A stretch of 64,000 bases of DNA from NCBI GenBank assembly GCA_049724395.1, contig JAUGWO010000114.1, positions 1 through 64,000 on the forward strand, given 5' to 3'. Made by a program: the position numbers and the translations under genes. The DNA comes from Spongospora subterranea f. sp. subterranea (lineage: Eukaryota > Endomyxa: Phytomyxea > Phytomyxea > Plasmodiophorida). Shown here piece by piece: positions 32,903 to 44,735 of this stretch (within the stretch, counting starts at the first letter, position 1; each line of letters opens with the position of its first letter). The notes beneath the pieces were generated by a model that worked only from the letters and a program-made list of their open reading frames with translations, was not told the DNA's origin and did not search any database.

Positions 32903-35900
32903 ATGGGCGCTGGTCCTAGCTCACAATCTGATACTGTGGACGATGCATCTGCTCGTATCTCCATCTTTACAAAATATAGTATTGCTCTCGTTGATGATGC
33001 GGGCATGGGGCACACTGTGTTTTGATCTGCTTCGAGCTGTCAATCCTGAGTTATTACGTGGAATGCTGGTAGAATGCCCTTATAATCTTGCCATGCTGAT
33101 GCTCAGGTATTTTCAGTGATGGGGGCATCACAATGTTTACTGAAAATAGACTGAATTTAGACTAGTCTCGGATTTAGAAAAGGCAATTGTTTCACCGACT
33201 CTTCTTTCAGGTGAATCTAGCCCAATATTCCTTAGTATACGTGTACTGTGCAGAATCATTCCTTTCGTTTTGGAAAGTTCTAGCGATCGCAGTATAGCAG
33301 GTTTTATGTGGGATGGCGAACTTCCTTTGCCGAACTTTGATGCTTCAAACCGTGTTCTTGCGACGCACGTTCCGGAAAATACTAGGAATCCACATTCTAA
33401 GGAAACCACCGACGATGGAGATAAATCCAGCTTAGGAGAACTCAAGGATGCACCACATGTCAGCAGTGATCTTGCGAATACCTCATCTACGGGTGAGGTG
33501 TCATCACCAGCTGCAAATTCTGCTACTGCAAAAGATTCGGGGTATTCTATTGAAAGTTCTGATCGCGTTCGCGAGAAGATAGACCCTGTAGCCCCTCGGC
33601 TTGTAAATGCGGTTTTACGGCTGCTGTTCATTCGAGACTTTACATTAGATTCTGCACCATCGGCACAGGAGCTTTATGATTTTGAGATTCCAGGCGTGGT
33701 TCATGATTCGCTTTGGAGCACCAGCAACTCAGATCGTATAAACTGCAATCGAATCGAAGTATGGCTTCCTCTAATCTAGATGCTGCAACTTACTCCATAT
33801 GCTGTAGCTACTACGCCTAGCAATTGTCTGTCATTCCATTGCAGTTTTCTCTTCACCCGAGCAATATAATCCTCACAAAAATCGGCTATTGGAAGCCACC
33901 CTGCATCATAATCTGATCAGCACTTTGGTAGCATCTTTATTGAGCATAACTGTAATATGTAATAGTTGTTGGGTTTTGCATGAAATTTCATTCCTCCACA
34001 GTTGGATGCACAGGCTTCGACCACTTCAAAATTCTTTTTCATGCAAGAGCTCCCCAACATTACTACTGCTAATCTAATATTGATCGCTCTACAAAATCTT
34101 ATAGAGTTTTGCTTGATTTTCAGGTATTGCAAAGGTGATTCGTATTTTCTATTTGTTGCATGAGTTTCTGACCCATCTGTTTCTACTCGTCAAGCGAACT
34201 TTCTGCATCGAGTCCCAATCCAGTTCACACATTGCTGTTAGGCATGAAGTTACCTTCTACTTTTTCTCGGATTTACATCGGCTTAACTAGTCTTCTCAGT
34301 AATTCTGACACTTTAAATGGCGCTCCTTTTTCCAGAGTTCCAAAGGAGCTTGCCTGCCATCATGAGGTAAAGGGTTATATTAATTTCCTGTAAAGGTCAT
34401 CTCAAATCAACCACTCAATCAGGTTTTCATTATGTTCTGGAAACTTTTGTCGATCAGCCCGGAATTTTTAACTTATGTTTGCACTCGAGCTGAAAAGAAA
34501 TCTCTTTTGCAGCCGCTTTTTTTCATTATGTCTCGAAGCAAGAATGATCAAGGTTGGATTTCTGTTTTGAATAGTAATCAATGTTTGCTGAAAATATGCA
34601 GCTCTGATTGGGCTTGTTCATACTTGCGCCCTGATAATCCTCAAACTAAGTGATTCAAGAGATTTCGCATTAGCTTTTAACGAGTCTTGTAATGGATCTA
34701 CGTTTTTTCTCAAGGATGGGAAGATTGTAACGTCAGCAAATGGTTAGCATCGTTCATTGAGGATTAGCAAAAGATAAATGTTTTTTCAGGCTGCTTTGCT
34801 GATATTTTTGTAATTGCAAGTTGCGATATAATTTCAAGTAATGCGCATGTGGAATCGTTAGATCACGTCCTTCTAACTGCCATGGTCAATATTTCTCCCT
34901 ATGTTCGGTACTCTATGAACATTTGTTATACTGAATAATTGCTCATAGAAAGTTCAGGGAATTATCTTGGTCCGCGTCTGAAGCAATCGTAGCTCTCTTC
35001 ATCCTGGTAAATAGTTTGCAGATTATCCATTAGATGTGCCTCCCATCATGAAAGGTTCTATAGCTTGCGTCCGGCGACATCATCTGGTCGACGCGGACGT
35101 CGCCTCAATATGTCATGTACCTTTTGGAGATGATCAACAATTTGATTCAGTACCAATATAATGGTATAGAAACCATCTACTCAAAACCATTCTCACATTG
35201 CATTTAGGGAACGGCCGCCTGTTCTTCGTGATGGCTCAGAATGCCAACGTTTTTCTATCACTTGGATTACCAGCGTCTTCGATTCAGGGGTCAATGCATG
35301 ATAATTCGTCCCAAGGTACAGTTAGACACTTGTTGTATTCACATACGGATATCAAGCAAGGCTTCGCAGGTAGTCAAGAAGAATCTAGCGCAGCACATCA
35401 TCAAGTATGTTTCGGTTCATACTCATCGATAAATCCAGAATGTGAATAAGTCCCTTAGCAACCGTCCTTCGAGCCCATCGAATGTAAGCAAGGTAATTCT
35501 CAAGACAGCGATTCGCATGAAAATTGGGTAGAACCTTTCCTCTGAGAAGTGATAAAACCTCATTTGATTTCAAGGTAAACGATTGGAGGCGGAAATTCCC
35601 GCTTTCTACTGTTAATAAGATGCTGGAGTTCATACTTCCACGAATGAACGTATTATACGAGTCAAGGTAAAAGTGTGCTCAAAATTTTATCAGCTTGTTC
35701 AACCTCGTCACGCTCTCAGTGTTCCTTCCCATGAGGATTCACATATCATTGCGTTTTTTCAGTCGCAGACGCTGGTTGGAATTATTCCGTTGCCACATCC
35801 AATCATTGTTCGGCGTTATAGGCCATCTAAAAGCACGGTTCGTTTATTGTTCAAAACTGCTGTTTGCGGTATTAATAGTAGTACTCAGAGCGTGTGGTTC

Positions 35901-36020
35901 TCAAGCGTCATTTGGGGACAAATATTTCTGCGAAATCAAAAACATGTTGTTTTCGATCCAAGATCGATTCGGCTCTTCGCTGTCAGCGAACCTGTATCAA
36001 ATGCTGGCACGTCTTCCTAG
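32903..36020 (+). CDS. HID1 family protein
   Basis: HID1 proteins are peripheral Golgi proteins needed for dense-core granule and trans-Golgi traffic. Blocks in family order: LLRAVNPELLRGMLVECPYN (about 33030; human has a similar PSNLATL block), RVLCRIIPFVLESSSDRS (about 33240), RLLFIRDFTLDSA (about 33619). Then come the poorly conserved helical middle pieces. The C-terminal signature is SQTLVGIIPLPHPIIVRRYR (about 35760) with WGQIFLRNQKHVVFDPRSIRLF at about 35910. The likely start at 32903 reads MGAGPSSQS, an N-myristoylation sequence (Gly2, Ser6), as known for human HID1. Many short introns; the junction after exon 1 is not resolved. An acidic Ser-rich insert lies at 33370-33560. Confidence 0.85.
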
Positions 36021-37003
36021 ATAATAACTGTAATTGTATGTTTCCATTTACATCTATTAAAAGTTAAAACTTTCATATTTGAATTTCCTTGAAAACGCCA
36101 TCAGAACATGCAGTATTGCCCAACTAGCCAAGGCTCTAACAAACCAGAAATTCCTCGTCCATCAAGTAGGCATGCGTATTGGAATTAGGCAAGTGCATAA
36201 AAACCTCAACACGTAGCTATCAGTAGACCGGTTCGATTTTCTGGAATGGATATACTTTCAGCGACGACAAAAACATTGCTCAAAATTTTGGAGTTCTAAC
36301 GTTGTCTCCTCCAGGACTGTCATCGGTCTCGAGAACCGCGCCCACGCACCAATTTGTCAAACCTTACGGCGAGTTGATTGAAATTGTAGAGGGAGTCGAA
36401 AAATGAAACACTGATGGTTTCGCCAAATTCAACTGCTCTGCTACATGCACTATCTGACAAATCAGCTGAACAGAGTTGGTCATATATCGGCAAAAAACCT
36501 CTGTTCATGTTAATAAAAACGCAAACGATGTCTCAACGAGTCAACTTTATTTGTTTTGGAGGTCGGAGACACACATGACAGGATCTGAGGGCTATTTATT
36601 AAGAAAACACCATAACCCTCCTCCAAAACGTCAGTCGTTTTCAGTATTGCAAAAATCCATGTCATCAACCAGCTGCCTAAGACAAAAGAACATAGCAGCT
36701 GAGAATCCATCAACATGAATTGAACCCAAAACCATTTATAAAGCTAAAGCCGTTGCCATCTTGATCCGAACAACATCAGATCATTCTGGGCCGTCAAGAT
36801 GACGTGGACTGTACCCACTTGCCCTCTGGAATGATCTGAAATCTCGTGCCTCAGTGCGACAGCCAGTTGCGCATATTTGTGTTATGCGCTCAACACAGTG
36901 CGGAGAAATGTGAACGGTCAAGGGCCTGCTCTGCTATTGTCAAACGGGTTTGAAAGCGGTTACGACTACCGGATTGTTAGGATTAGGTCACCCTCAACCA
37001 TAA
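36021..37003. other. No supported gene
   Basis: Spacer between HID1 and the DnaJ gene. Minus-strand frames at 36320-36508 and 36510-36716 are open and mildly protein-like (IYDQLCSADLSDSACS) but match nothing I recognise and do not join cleanly. Confidence 0.4.
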
Positions 37004-38862
37004 ATGGCATATCGAGCTGGGATGAACAACAGCCGGCGTCAATTTTTTGTCACCATTATATTGGTGCTGACCGTTATTGACGCTCTTCAGCGTGGCAGGG
37101 ATTTCTATCGGATTTTGGTGAGATGTGCCGTCGTTTGCTATGAGGAAGTTATCTGAAATGGAACAGGGCGTATCTCGTAACGCTGACCAAGAAACAATAA
37201 AAAAATCGTATAGGAAGCTGGCTATCAAACTTCATCCAGATAAAAATCCAGATAATGAAGAGGCCAATCAAAAGTTCATGGAAGTCAATAATGGTATCAA
37301 CAATCAGGTTGAAGTCAACTATCAGCCTCAATTGTTTCTGCAGCATATGAAGTCTTAAGCGATCCCCAGAAGAAGGAAATATATGACAGGTATGGCGAAG
37401 AAGGTCTTAAAGCTGGGGGCGGAGGTCAAGGCCAAGGCCACTCTGGCGGAGGGCACGGTTTCCATTACAGAGATCCATCTGATCTATTCAGAGCGTAACG
37501 ATGCCTTGTTTTAATCATTATGGGCTATTTTTAAAACTGTTGAATTAGGTTCTTTGGGGGTGGAGGAGAAGATGCCTCCGGTTTCCATTTCGAGACTGGG
37601 TCTTTTGGACAGCAAACCCGACAAAGGCCGGCTCCAAGTTTATTCAAAAACTCTCGGGTAGTTGAACTTGACGAGCGAAATTGGGATAGTTTCATCAGAC
37701 GAGATCAGGTTAGTTTTTGTGGTTTTGCTGCTGAATTTTTCTTAAACACACCGATCTAGGATGTTGCTTTGGTGATGTTTTATTCTCCTCAGTGTGGTCA
37801 CTGTCACAAGGCAGCTCCTCAAGTAATTAAAATTGCAGACAAAATGAAAGGCGCAGCCATTATCGGTGCTGTCAACTGTGGAATGAATGGAGATTTATGT
37901 CAACAGTTTGAGGTAGCTTGCTGTTCTGGTATGGGTGGATCTCTTATCTTCATGAATTCAGATTTCTCATTATCCGACTATGAAACTGTTCCATTACCGT
38001 ATGCACAATCAACCTGAAGATATCCCAGCTAAAGGTGGGAAAATGTTCACTGCAGTTTCCGATGCAATACCGTCGTTTGTCACGAAACTTGATCAGTCCT
38101 CATGGTTTATGTTCCAGCGGTAAGAACTAATTTGAAAAATGTCACGCTTTTGCTTATATTCATTTTGGATATAGGCAGACGACCAAGCCACGAGTTGTTT
38201 TTCTAACGAAATCGGCCACAATTAGTCCCCTTTTGCGATCAATATCGCGCGAGTTTCGCGACACAATTGCTGTTGGCCAAGGAAACTTGCACGACCCAAT
38301 TTTTGCCCAAACGTTTAAAGTTCAACCCGATCAGTCGTTACCAAAACTGGTGTATCAGTCTAGGTTGTCAAATGGGGTTCTAAAATCAATATTGTATAAG
38401 GGCGAGTTAGAATACAAGCCTCTTCAGACGTTCCTCAAGGCAATGCTGAAACAGTATCCAAATCACGTCAGTGGTGAAACGAACAGCAAACCTGGCGATG
38501 ATATAGCCCGTTTTGAGTCGAAGAAGTCATTGTCACGCTCTGGCATCAATGTCATCTTGTGCACGGACAACGACAGCATTGACAAACAATGGACGAGCGC
38601 ATTATCCGCTTTATCTAAGCGATACGCGAATGATCCCGTCAAATTCTTTTGGGGCTCATCAACGTCTCCAGATCTCAAGCAGTTTTCCATCAAGGGTACG
38701 GCGTTATTGATGTGGATGTCGAAAAAGAACAAATTTGCCATTGAGTCTTCTGCGAGTGCGTCGAACATCGATGCTCTCATTTCATGGGTTGATCGCGCTA
38801 TTGGCGGCGATCTGAGGCTCAAAGACCTCAGCGAACTCACACAAGAGAAATCTGAACTTTGA
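37004..38862 (+). CDS. ER DnaJ-thioredoxin protein (ERdj5/DNAJC-like)
   Basis: Predicted ER-lumen co-chaperone joining an Hsp70-stimulating J domain to a thioredoxin fold. Exon 1 (37004-37117) encodes a signal peptide, [19 protein letters not shown], then GRDFYRIL. A 49-nt phase-0 intron leads to [20 protein letters not shown]. The J domain keeps [17 protein letters not shown] with the essential HPD, then [20 protein letters not shown] Gly-rich linker follows (37410-37470). The thioredoxin module has [20 protein letters not shown] with a CGHC redox motif (about 37796). The C-terminal exon (to 38862) has a further thioredoxin-like region without an obvious CxxC, ending LTQEKSEL. The final four residues KSEL resemble a KDEL-type ER retrieval signal, which supports ER residence. 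Confidence 0.9.
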
Positions 38863-39830
38863 GTACAACAAAACTTCATTATAAACTGTTTATCTCCTGC
38901 CACCGATTACTTGTACATTTCGAAGGTTTCATCGTTATTCGCTTCTCACGAGTCGTTTATTCTCAAACAAGGATCGGATCAAGCACTAGACTCAATTCTG
39001 AAGGAAATCGAAGGGGGCGCGGGGAGTGATGTTGGAGCGTTTTACAGCGCACTCCATGCCCGGGTGCTGAATCATCATGCCATTGGAAATTACCTATACG
39101 AACCTTTAGTGATAGATATACTGAGAATGAGCTCTCAGAAAGGGTTTGTGATCCATACGTGTATGTGATTCCATCTATCGCCTTGCGGGAACCGCTGGCG
39201 CTACTGTAGGTTCACATACTTGCACGACGAGTTCGTTGATGCCAGAAATGTTTCTTGATTGTGCACATTACTAGCAAGAATAACAACCACCTGTTTTTGA
39301 GACTAATTGGCTTATATTTGTGCACAATCGCATTCTGATCATTGAAACACCCACGACGACACTTGCCAGACCATTTTTGTGAGAAAACATAATTCGAGTA
39401 TGAAAGAGAAATAGGGTAGGTCCCGATCGCACCGGAGAATCGCCAACCACAACAGTTTCCTCCTGCCATTTGACAATCTGCACGCGACAGGAAGTATTCG
39501 ACATGTTCAGGCCTGGCACCGCATTCAGCCTGGTACTTAGTTATTGCCTTCAAGACCTGGCATTTATCAATATTCAGAAAAGAAGGTGTTTGAGAGCCTG
39601 ATCATCGCCGACGACAATGGCATTCTTCATTGACTTTCTCCCGCAATATGCAAAGCGCAGCTGCTCCGAGATGATCAGGAACCTATTCTTTCACAAGGCA
39701 CATCCTAACGAGATTCCGAACACCGTATCGCCTTAAAAACGAATATAGATCTGCATCGTGATTCATTACAAGCTAATCGGGAGAGGGCCTGGGCGCGTTT
39801 GAAGTTTAATCAGAATAATACTGTGAGGAT
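38863..39830. other. No supported gene; one orphan frame
   Basis: The plus frame 38911-39168 (SLFASHESFILKQGSDQALD, ALHARVLNHHAIGNYLYEP) looks protein-like, but has no family and no splice partner that I can fix. Nothing else recognised. Confidence 0.35.
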
Positions 39831-40618
39831 TTATTGTACAAAAGAGGGAATATGAGGTGGAACGTGCTGCGATGCTGGAGGGGGCATTTTATGCAACCTT
39901 TTAACATGCCTCCTCATCGTGCTGTTCCTGCTAAAAAACTTTTTACAATGAGGGCACCGAAAAGGTTTTTCTCCTGTGTGAGATCGTATATGGTCTTGTA
40001 AATGGCAATATTGAAACCTGGCAAGGCAATACAGTTGGAAATCATTTCTCGAAAATACGTCAACCGAAACACATACCTTTTAGGGCAATATGGGCAAGCA
40101 TGAGTTCCTGAATGGCGTATCGATGTCGTTTGCCCTACGACCTTCGACTGCATGTTCTGGGATGGCTCGATCTTGGCTGTGACAACATTTATAGCTTTAG
40201 CTGGCTTCATGGTACCAGAACCCCTGGACATCGAACCACTGCGTCCATCATCGAGAAAATCTTCTTCATCGCTGCTGCTTTCCGGAATTCCATTAGCTTT
40301 GGTGGCTTGTACCAGCAAGCTCATCGCTGACAGTTGGTTTAGGTTCGGTTTTTGGCTTTGTAGATATTTTGCCAATACGTAGCAAACGCCCAACGGTAAA
40401 GGCGGTTCCACACATCTCTGAAGAACTTTGGCCGGCGACATGTTGTCGTCATTTGCGAATTCTCTGATAATCGCCCTTAACACGCCAAACGTTCCGAGTC
40501 CTTCATTTAATAAACTCTGTACTATGGCGTCTAACCGATCTGCTTCAAGCCTCGTTTCAGATTGAACATGACTCGAAAAAAATTCCCGGACATCAGTGCT
40601 GTCAGGCCATTCATCCAT
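39831..40618 (-). CDS. C2H2 zinc-finger protein
   Basis: Minus-strand gene. The ATG at 40618 starts MDEWPDSTDVREFFSSHVQS. A helical N-terminal region of about 100 residues is followed by an acidic/Ser linker (ESSSDEEDFLDDGRSG) and a basic stretch. Two classic C2H2 fingers end the protein. The first is split by an intron at about 40080-39985: CPYCPKRY then LQDHIRSHTGEKPF. The second is CPHCKKFFSRNSTMRRHVKR plus LH. The linker HTGEKPF is the canonical one. The tail is MPPPASQHVPPHIPSFVQ with the stop at 39831-39833. Probably a nuclear DNA-binding regulator; targets unknown. Confidence 0.75.
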
Positions 40619-41572
40619 GCCCAAATAACTATAACCAGGACAGACGATCAATACGTGTACCTGACGTTGAGTTGCTTTTGAATCACCTTACAGGAAGTTC
40701 GAGTACACTATTGGATCTTCCGCACCCGATTGCTGCTGTATTGGTACGGGCTTACTTGAGATTGGTGCTAAAATCGAGACACCATTCACTACTGTATCTG
40801 AATCGAGTCCAGACGCGGTTCAGCGATAGTTTGTTGGACCTTATATCATGTGCGTATAGCTCACCTTTGACAGGCGCAAAGGAGACGGCAACACTCAAAA
40901 AAAGATATTCCGTGCCGTCCAGAAAACCTGTATAATAATACGTGCAAACGCGGCGCCGATTGCGACAGTGATGATATCAGCTAGGAATATCAAAACCCAA
41001 GGCCTGTTGGAGCGCCCAGAAGTGATGAGCTGCACAGCCAGCCAGCCAGCCAGCCAGGTTGGGTAGGTAGCTGCACAGCCGCGTTGGCTGTGGTTGTATT
41101 GACTGAATGCCCGCAGTGCACCGACAGGTCACGGCAATCTGGCCGCTGACACCCCAGTCACGGTTGGATTCAGCAACCGTCACACCCCGACTGTCCGAGG
41201 AAGCGTCGACAGCAGCTGTCTCTGTGTCCCAACTGCACTCTCCCCGCATTATGCCCGATGGGCTCTTGCTGTTCGACTACTACACCACACCCCCGTTCAT
41301 TGCAGCTGTGTGCACCTCACTCCAATCCGTGGTTGGTTGCGGTGACGGCTATGCCTATGAGCTTAACCTGTTACCATCACCAGTCTGGTAACGTGCATCC
41401 CGGTCGTTCACGACAATTTCTTACTAACGTCAAACGCCATCAAAAATTCTCTTCTCACTCAGAATCACGTCCAATCTGCAATCACTATATGTGGTAAACA
41501 AAGAAAGGTTATAATGTATTCTGCGCATTGTGCCCCCCCCCCCTCCCGGTTCAATCCACCGAATAACTCAGT
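40619..41572. other. No gene seen; short simple repeats
   Basis: Includes a CAGC(CAGC)n run (about 41035-41057) and a run of Cs at about 41533-41545 about 30 nt before the RimK-like ORF. The plus frame 40672-40935 has no recognisable content. Confidence 0.4.
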
Positions 41573-42988
41573 ATGGTATTGAAACGTATACACCTCGGAG
41601 TTTTGAGTGGGAAATGCGCCGAAAATTACACTACAGTGGTGGTGTGTGGCAAGGTACCCAAGTCGCTGGTTAAAATGACTATGGACGATGACCTCGTCGT
41701 TAGTTGCCTGGATGCCATTTCCACAACCGTTTCGCCAGCGCCATCACTGATCGGAGTACGTGACCCGGTCGTCTGGCTAAAATCGCGGCCGGTTGAGGAA
41801 TCCAACTCGTCAACGTGTTTGATTGACGCTTTGCCGGCGTGCGAAACATACGCCAATTTGGGCTCAATTTCGGTGTGCGTCCCAGCATCATTTATCCCTT
41901 TTGGGTTGCGTCCCGTCCATTGTGGTCCATCTGTAATCTATTTAAATGCGGAAGATCCAGCATTTTATTTGCAAAAGCTCCCGAGCCCAGTTCTAACGTT
42001 ATGGGTTCTTTGTCGTAATGACGAAATGACAGGTTGGGTCGCACGCCGCCTCTGGGAGACATCGTTTGCACGAAATGTCGCTCTGCGAGTGGTCGACACA
42101 GGCAAATTTGAGTTACTGGCAACGAAAGATGGCCTGGAAAATATTCTTTACGATGGAGTGAAAATCGAAATGCCTGATATCGTTCTTGTTCGAACTGGGG
42201 CTGCGATTGATTACTTTGGTCTCGCCGTTGTCCGACAACTTGAAAAAATGGGTGTCACTGTTCTGAACGGCTGTCAAAGCATTGAAATCTCTCGTGATAA
42301 GCTTCAGACAATGCAAGTCATGGCTGCTCATGGGCTTCCAATAGCCAAGACTCTACTCGCCAAGTTTCCAATCAATCTGAAAGTTGTTGAAGATCATTTC
42401 GTATACCCAATTATCGTGAAGAAAAGTTCCGGGTCCCAAGGCAAAGGAATTATTTTGGTTAAGGATCATGAAGACCTTGAAGATTTAGTTGACCTATTGG
42501 ACCCCAAGGAACCTTTAATATTCCAGGAGTTTTTGTCCCACAGCAAAGGCAGGGATCTGCGGGTCCTGGTTGTTGGTGGACGCGTTGTGACATGTATGAT
42601 GCGCGTTGCAAACAAAGGTTTCAAAGCCAACGTCCATCAAGGAGGAAGTGTTCGTCCAGTTACTATATCGCCTCAAGTTGAGTGGCTCGTTCTGGAGGCT
42701 ACACGCCTAACCGGGCTGGACATCGCTGGAGTCGACTTGCTTATCGACAAAGACACCTATAAGATCTGCGAAATCAATTCGTCCCCGGGATTCGAAGGTC
42801 TTGAAAAAGCCACAGGTTTCGACGTTGCCTCCGCGACGCTAGCCTATATCAACCTTCGAATGGGCCTGTATCGGATACCTCGCCGGCGCAATGCGAAACC
42901 TTCGCAGACCTCACTTGAGGTCGAAGTCGAGCATCATCATCGCACAGAAAACAAGACCCTTTCATCATCGTCCGAAATAAATCTATGA
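41573..42988 (+). CDS. RimK-like ATP-grasp ligase, paralogue 1
   Basis: Intronless, 471 codons from 41573; the sister gene starts at MDDD, so the ATG at 41681 (MDDDLVVSC) may be the true start (435 residues). The N-terminal ~140 residues match only the sister copy. Then the ATP-grasp domain: LATKDGLENILYDG, DIVLVRTGAAIDYFGLAVV, SRDKLQTMQVMAAHGLPIAK, the nucleotide loop YPIIVKKSSGSQGKGIIL, FQEFLSHSKGRDLRVLVVGG, and the metal-binding end DLLIDKDTYKICEINSSPGF with E-x-N-x-x-P-G. Relatives are bacterial RimK (adds Glu to ribosomal protein S6) and animal RIMKLA/B (N-acetylaspartylglutamate and beta-citrylglutamate synthesis). The substrate here is unknown. The C terminus is His/Ser-rich. A patch of near-identity to the sister gene shows exchange between them. 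Confidence 0.9.
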   Translation: MVLKRIHLGVLSGKCAENYTTVVVCGKVPKSLVKMTMDDDLVVSCLDAISTTVSPAPSLIGVRDPVVWLKSRPVEESNSSTCLIDALPACETYANLGSISVCVPASFIPFGLRPVHCGPSVIYLNAEDPAFYLQKLPSPVLTLWVLCRNDEMTGWVARRLWETSFARNVALRVVDTGKFELLATKDGLENILYDGVKIEMPDIVLVRTGAAIDYFGLAVVRQLEKMGVTVLNGCQSIEISRDKLQTMQVMAAHGLPIAKTLLAKFPINLKVVEDHFVYPIIVKKSSGSQGKGIILVKDHEDLEDLVDLLDPKEPLIFQEFLSHSKGRDLRVLVVGGRVVTCMMRVANKGFKANVHQGGSVRPVTISPQVEWLVLEATRLTGLDIAGVDLLIDKDTYKICEINSSPGFEGLEKATGFDVASATLAYINLRMGLYRIPRRRNAKPSQTSLEVEVEHHHRTENKTLSSSSEINL

Positions 42989-43962
42989 GAAAACCTTTCC
43001 TAATCTTTTTGATCCTCTTGACATACCCGACAAACATGAACTGTCGAGTACGACAGAGGCATAGACCACAACAATCAAGGCGAGGTTCCGTCTAGCATAG
43101 CAGGTAAAACCCCTGTCTTTATGCACTGATCATCATACCCGGCCCAGGATAGTGTTGGCAATGGCGTTCCATGTCTGACTATCCAATTTTTGCTACCCGC
43201 TCGAACTACATTTGAACAAGGTATCCAACATGCCTAAGTTTATCGTCGGGCGTTACGTATTTGTGCTGCGGTTTGTTGCAGTGATGTAGAAGGTTCTATG
43301 GTTGTGGTTGTCGTTAGTGCAATTCCATTGCGCCAGTCGCCGACAAAGGCATTGTTAATCTGGTCGAAATTTTCCGACCCTTGATAGATTAGGTCACTGG
43401 AACAGGTTTGGATTTACTGAAAGCTGCAGAGCGGCGATCGCCATAGCTGCCGCCATCGTTTGGCAACAAGACGTGAACATATGGCGGGAATCTGTTTTGA
43501 AGAAACATGTTCCCAGATCGGGATTTGGATACGCCTGTGCTTTTCGCCGCCGCTGAGGTGGTTACCGATATTGTCAGTCTGCCCTATCAAAGTAAAAAGG
43601 ATTTACTGGATGCATCATACGGCAGTACTGTTTTCGACATTCCCAGCAATAAGGTTTTCATTTAGTAGTCTCAGATGGGCTTCTGATGCGGAACGATGTA
43701 CATTCGAAAGTCTTTCGCAATTCACTGTTTCACCATTTAGTGATTTTGAGAAAAGTGTTCCAGGAATCCCCATTAACTTAAAAAAAAAACTGAACTTTGT
43801 CGGGTTGGGACCAGTGTCACAGATTAGTTATATCTGTAGGTGGATAGAAATCCTCAAGGACTCTTTCACCGACTTGTTAATACACAAGTCACATGATTGG
43901 GACATGTCGCCACACCTGAAGTCGGTGATGAATTTCGCAGTGCGACATGTTCTTCGCAGCGT
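42989..43962. other. No supported gene
   Basis: Spacer. A 238-codon plus frame at 43460-44176 runs into the foldback at 43963 and has no coherent protein character. Confidence 0.45.
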
Positions 43963-44288
43963 GTCGTCGCAACGTCGTCCTCGAGTGAAGCTCGATTGGA
44001 TCCTAGATATTGGAACATGCGGAACTTTGTACAGCCTAGAATCAGCGAATTTCTGGCACCATATGACGAGTTCATATCACCATGAATACAACTGGGAGGT
44101 CATGAACAAGCATCACCATGAATATGCATTGGTGGCACATGTCGGTTGTGAGGTCAAGGAGGTGTATTCATGGTAAAGCTCCTCCCAGGTGGTGCCAGAA
44201 ATTCGCTGTTTCTAGGCTGTACAAAGTTCCGCATGTTCGAATATCTCGGATCCATTTGAGCTTGACTTGAGGACGACGTTGCGACGAC
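43963..44288. repeat. Inverted duplication, ~99-bp arms
   Basis: Left arm 43963-44061 and right arm 44190-44288 are reverse complements with scattered mismatches (for example GTCGTCGCAACGTCGTCC at 43963 against its complement at 44271). The spacer is about 128 bp. A second matching pair, GACATGTTCTTCGCA at about 43944 and its complement at about 44342, lies outside. Both arms code the same phrase on opposite strands, which made shadow ORFs look related. Confidence 0.85.
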
Positions 44289-44550
44289 TGGCTGATCAAA
44301 ATTAATGCCACTCTCCACAGAGCTCGAGGCGAGGACGTGGTTGCGAAGAACATGTCGATTTTCGGCAGCGCCAGGGACTGCAATCTGTCAATGTTGATAT
44401 TCGTCAACATACTTGTCTGGAAATTGGGCAGCAAAAACATCAAGATTTCTCTTCGAAGCGAACAATTTTGGCTCCGGCATGTCTGAGCAAGAACAAAGGT
44501 AGTGACGCAGAGTTGATAGAGCTTCACATTAGTCTTTTGGCTCAACAGGC

Positions 44551-44574
44551 TGTATTGAGGGAAGGAGTGCCAAG
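44551..44574. repeat. Isolated copy of the 24-bp minisatellite unit
   Basis: TGTATTGAGGGAAGGAGTGC plus CAAG, identical to the array unit, but about 160 bp of unique sequence separates it from the array. On the minus strand it is embedded in a non-repetitive frame reading CSRHLCRKCYRNLEILPYAD ... ETLALLPSIQPVEPKD. Confidence 0.8.
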
Positions 44575-44735
44575 GTTTCTTCGTCATTCGATTCGATTTC
44601 GTCAGCATAAGGTAAAATCTCTAAATTTCTATAGCACTTCCTACATAAATGTCTGCTGCAAGCGGACATGTCAGCATTGCTTTCTAGGCCAAAAAATACA
44701 ACGAGACCTTCATGACGTTGAACAGAACTCAGTAC

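Noticed and set aside
36320-36716. Two adjacent minus-strand ORFs as a spliced gene
   Set aside because: No pair of GT-AG sites gave a continuous frame and no family was recognised.
41100-41500. Plus-strand ORFs before the first RimK-like gene as an extra N-terminal exon
   Set aside because: No homology to the sister gene, which starts at MDDD; no splice site linking them.
43460-44176. 238-codon plus-strand ORF sharing a phrase with a minus-strand ORF at 44168-44608
   Set aside because: The shared phrase is caused by the inverted duplication at 43963-44288. Neither ORF has other protein-like content.
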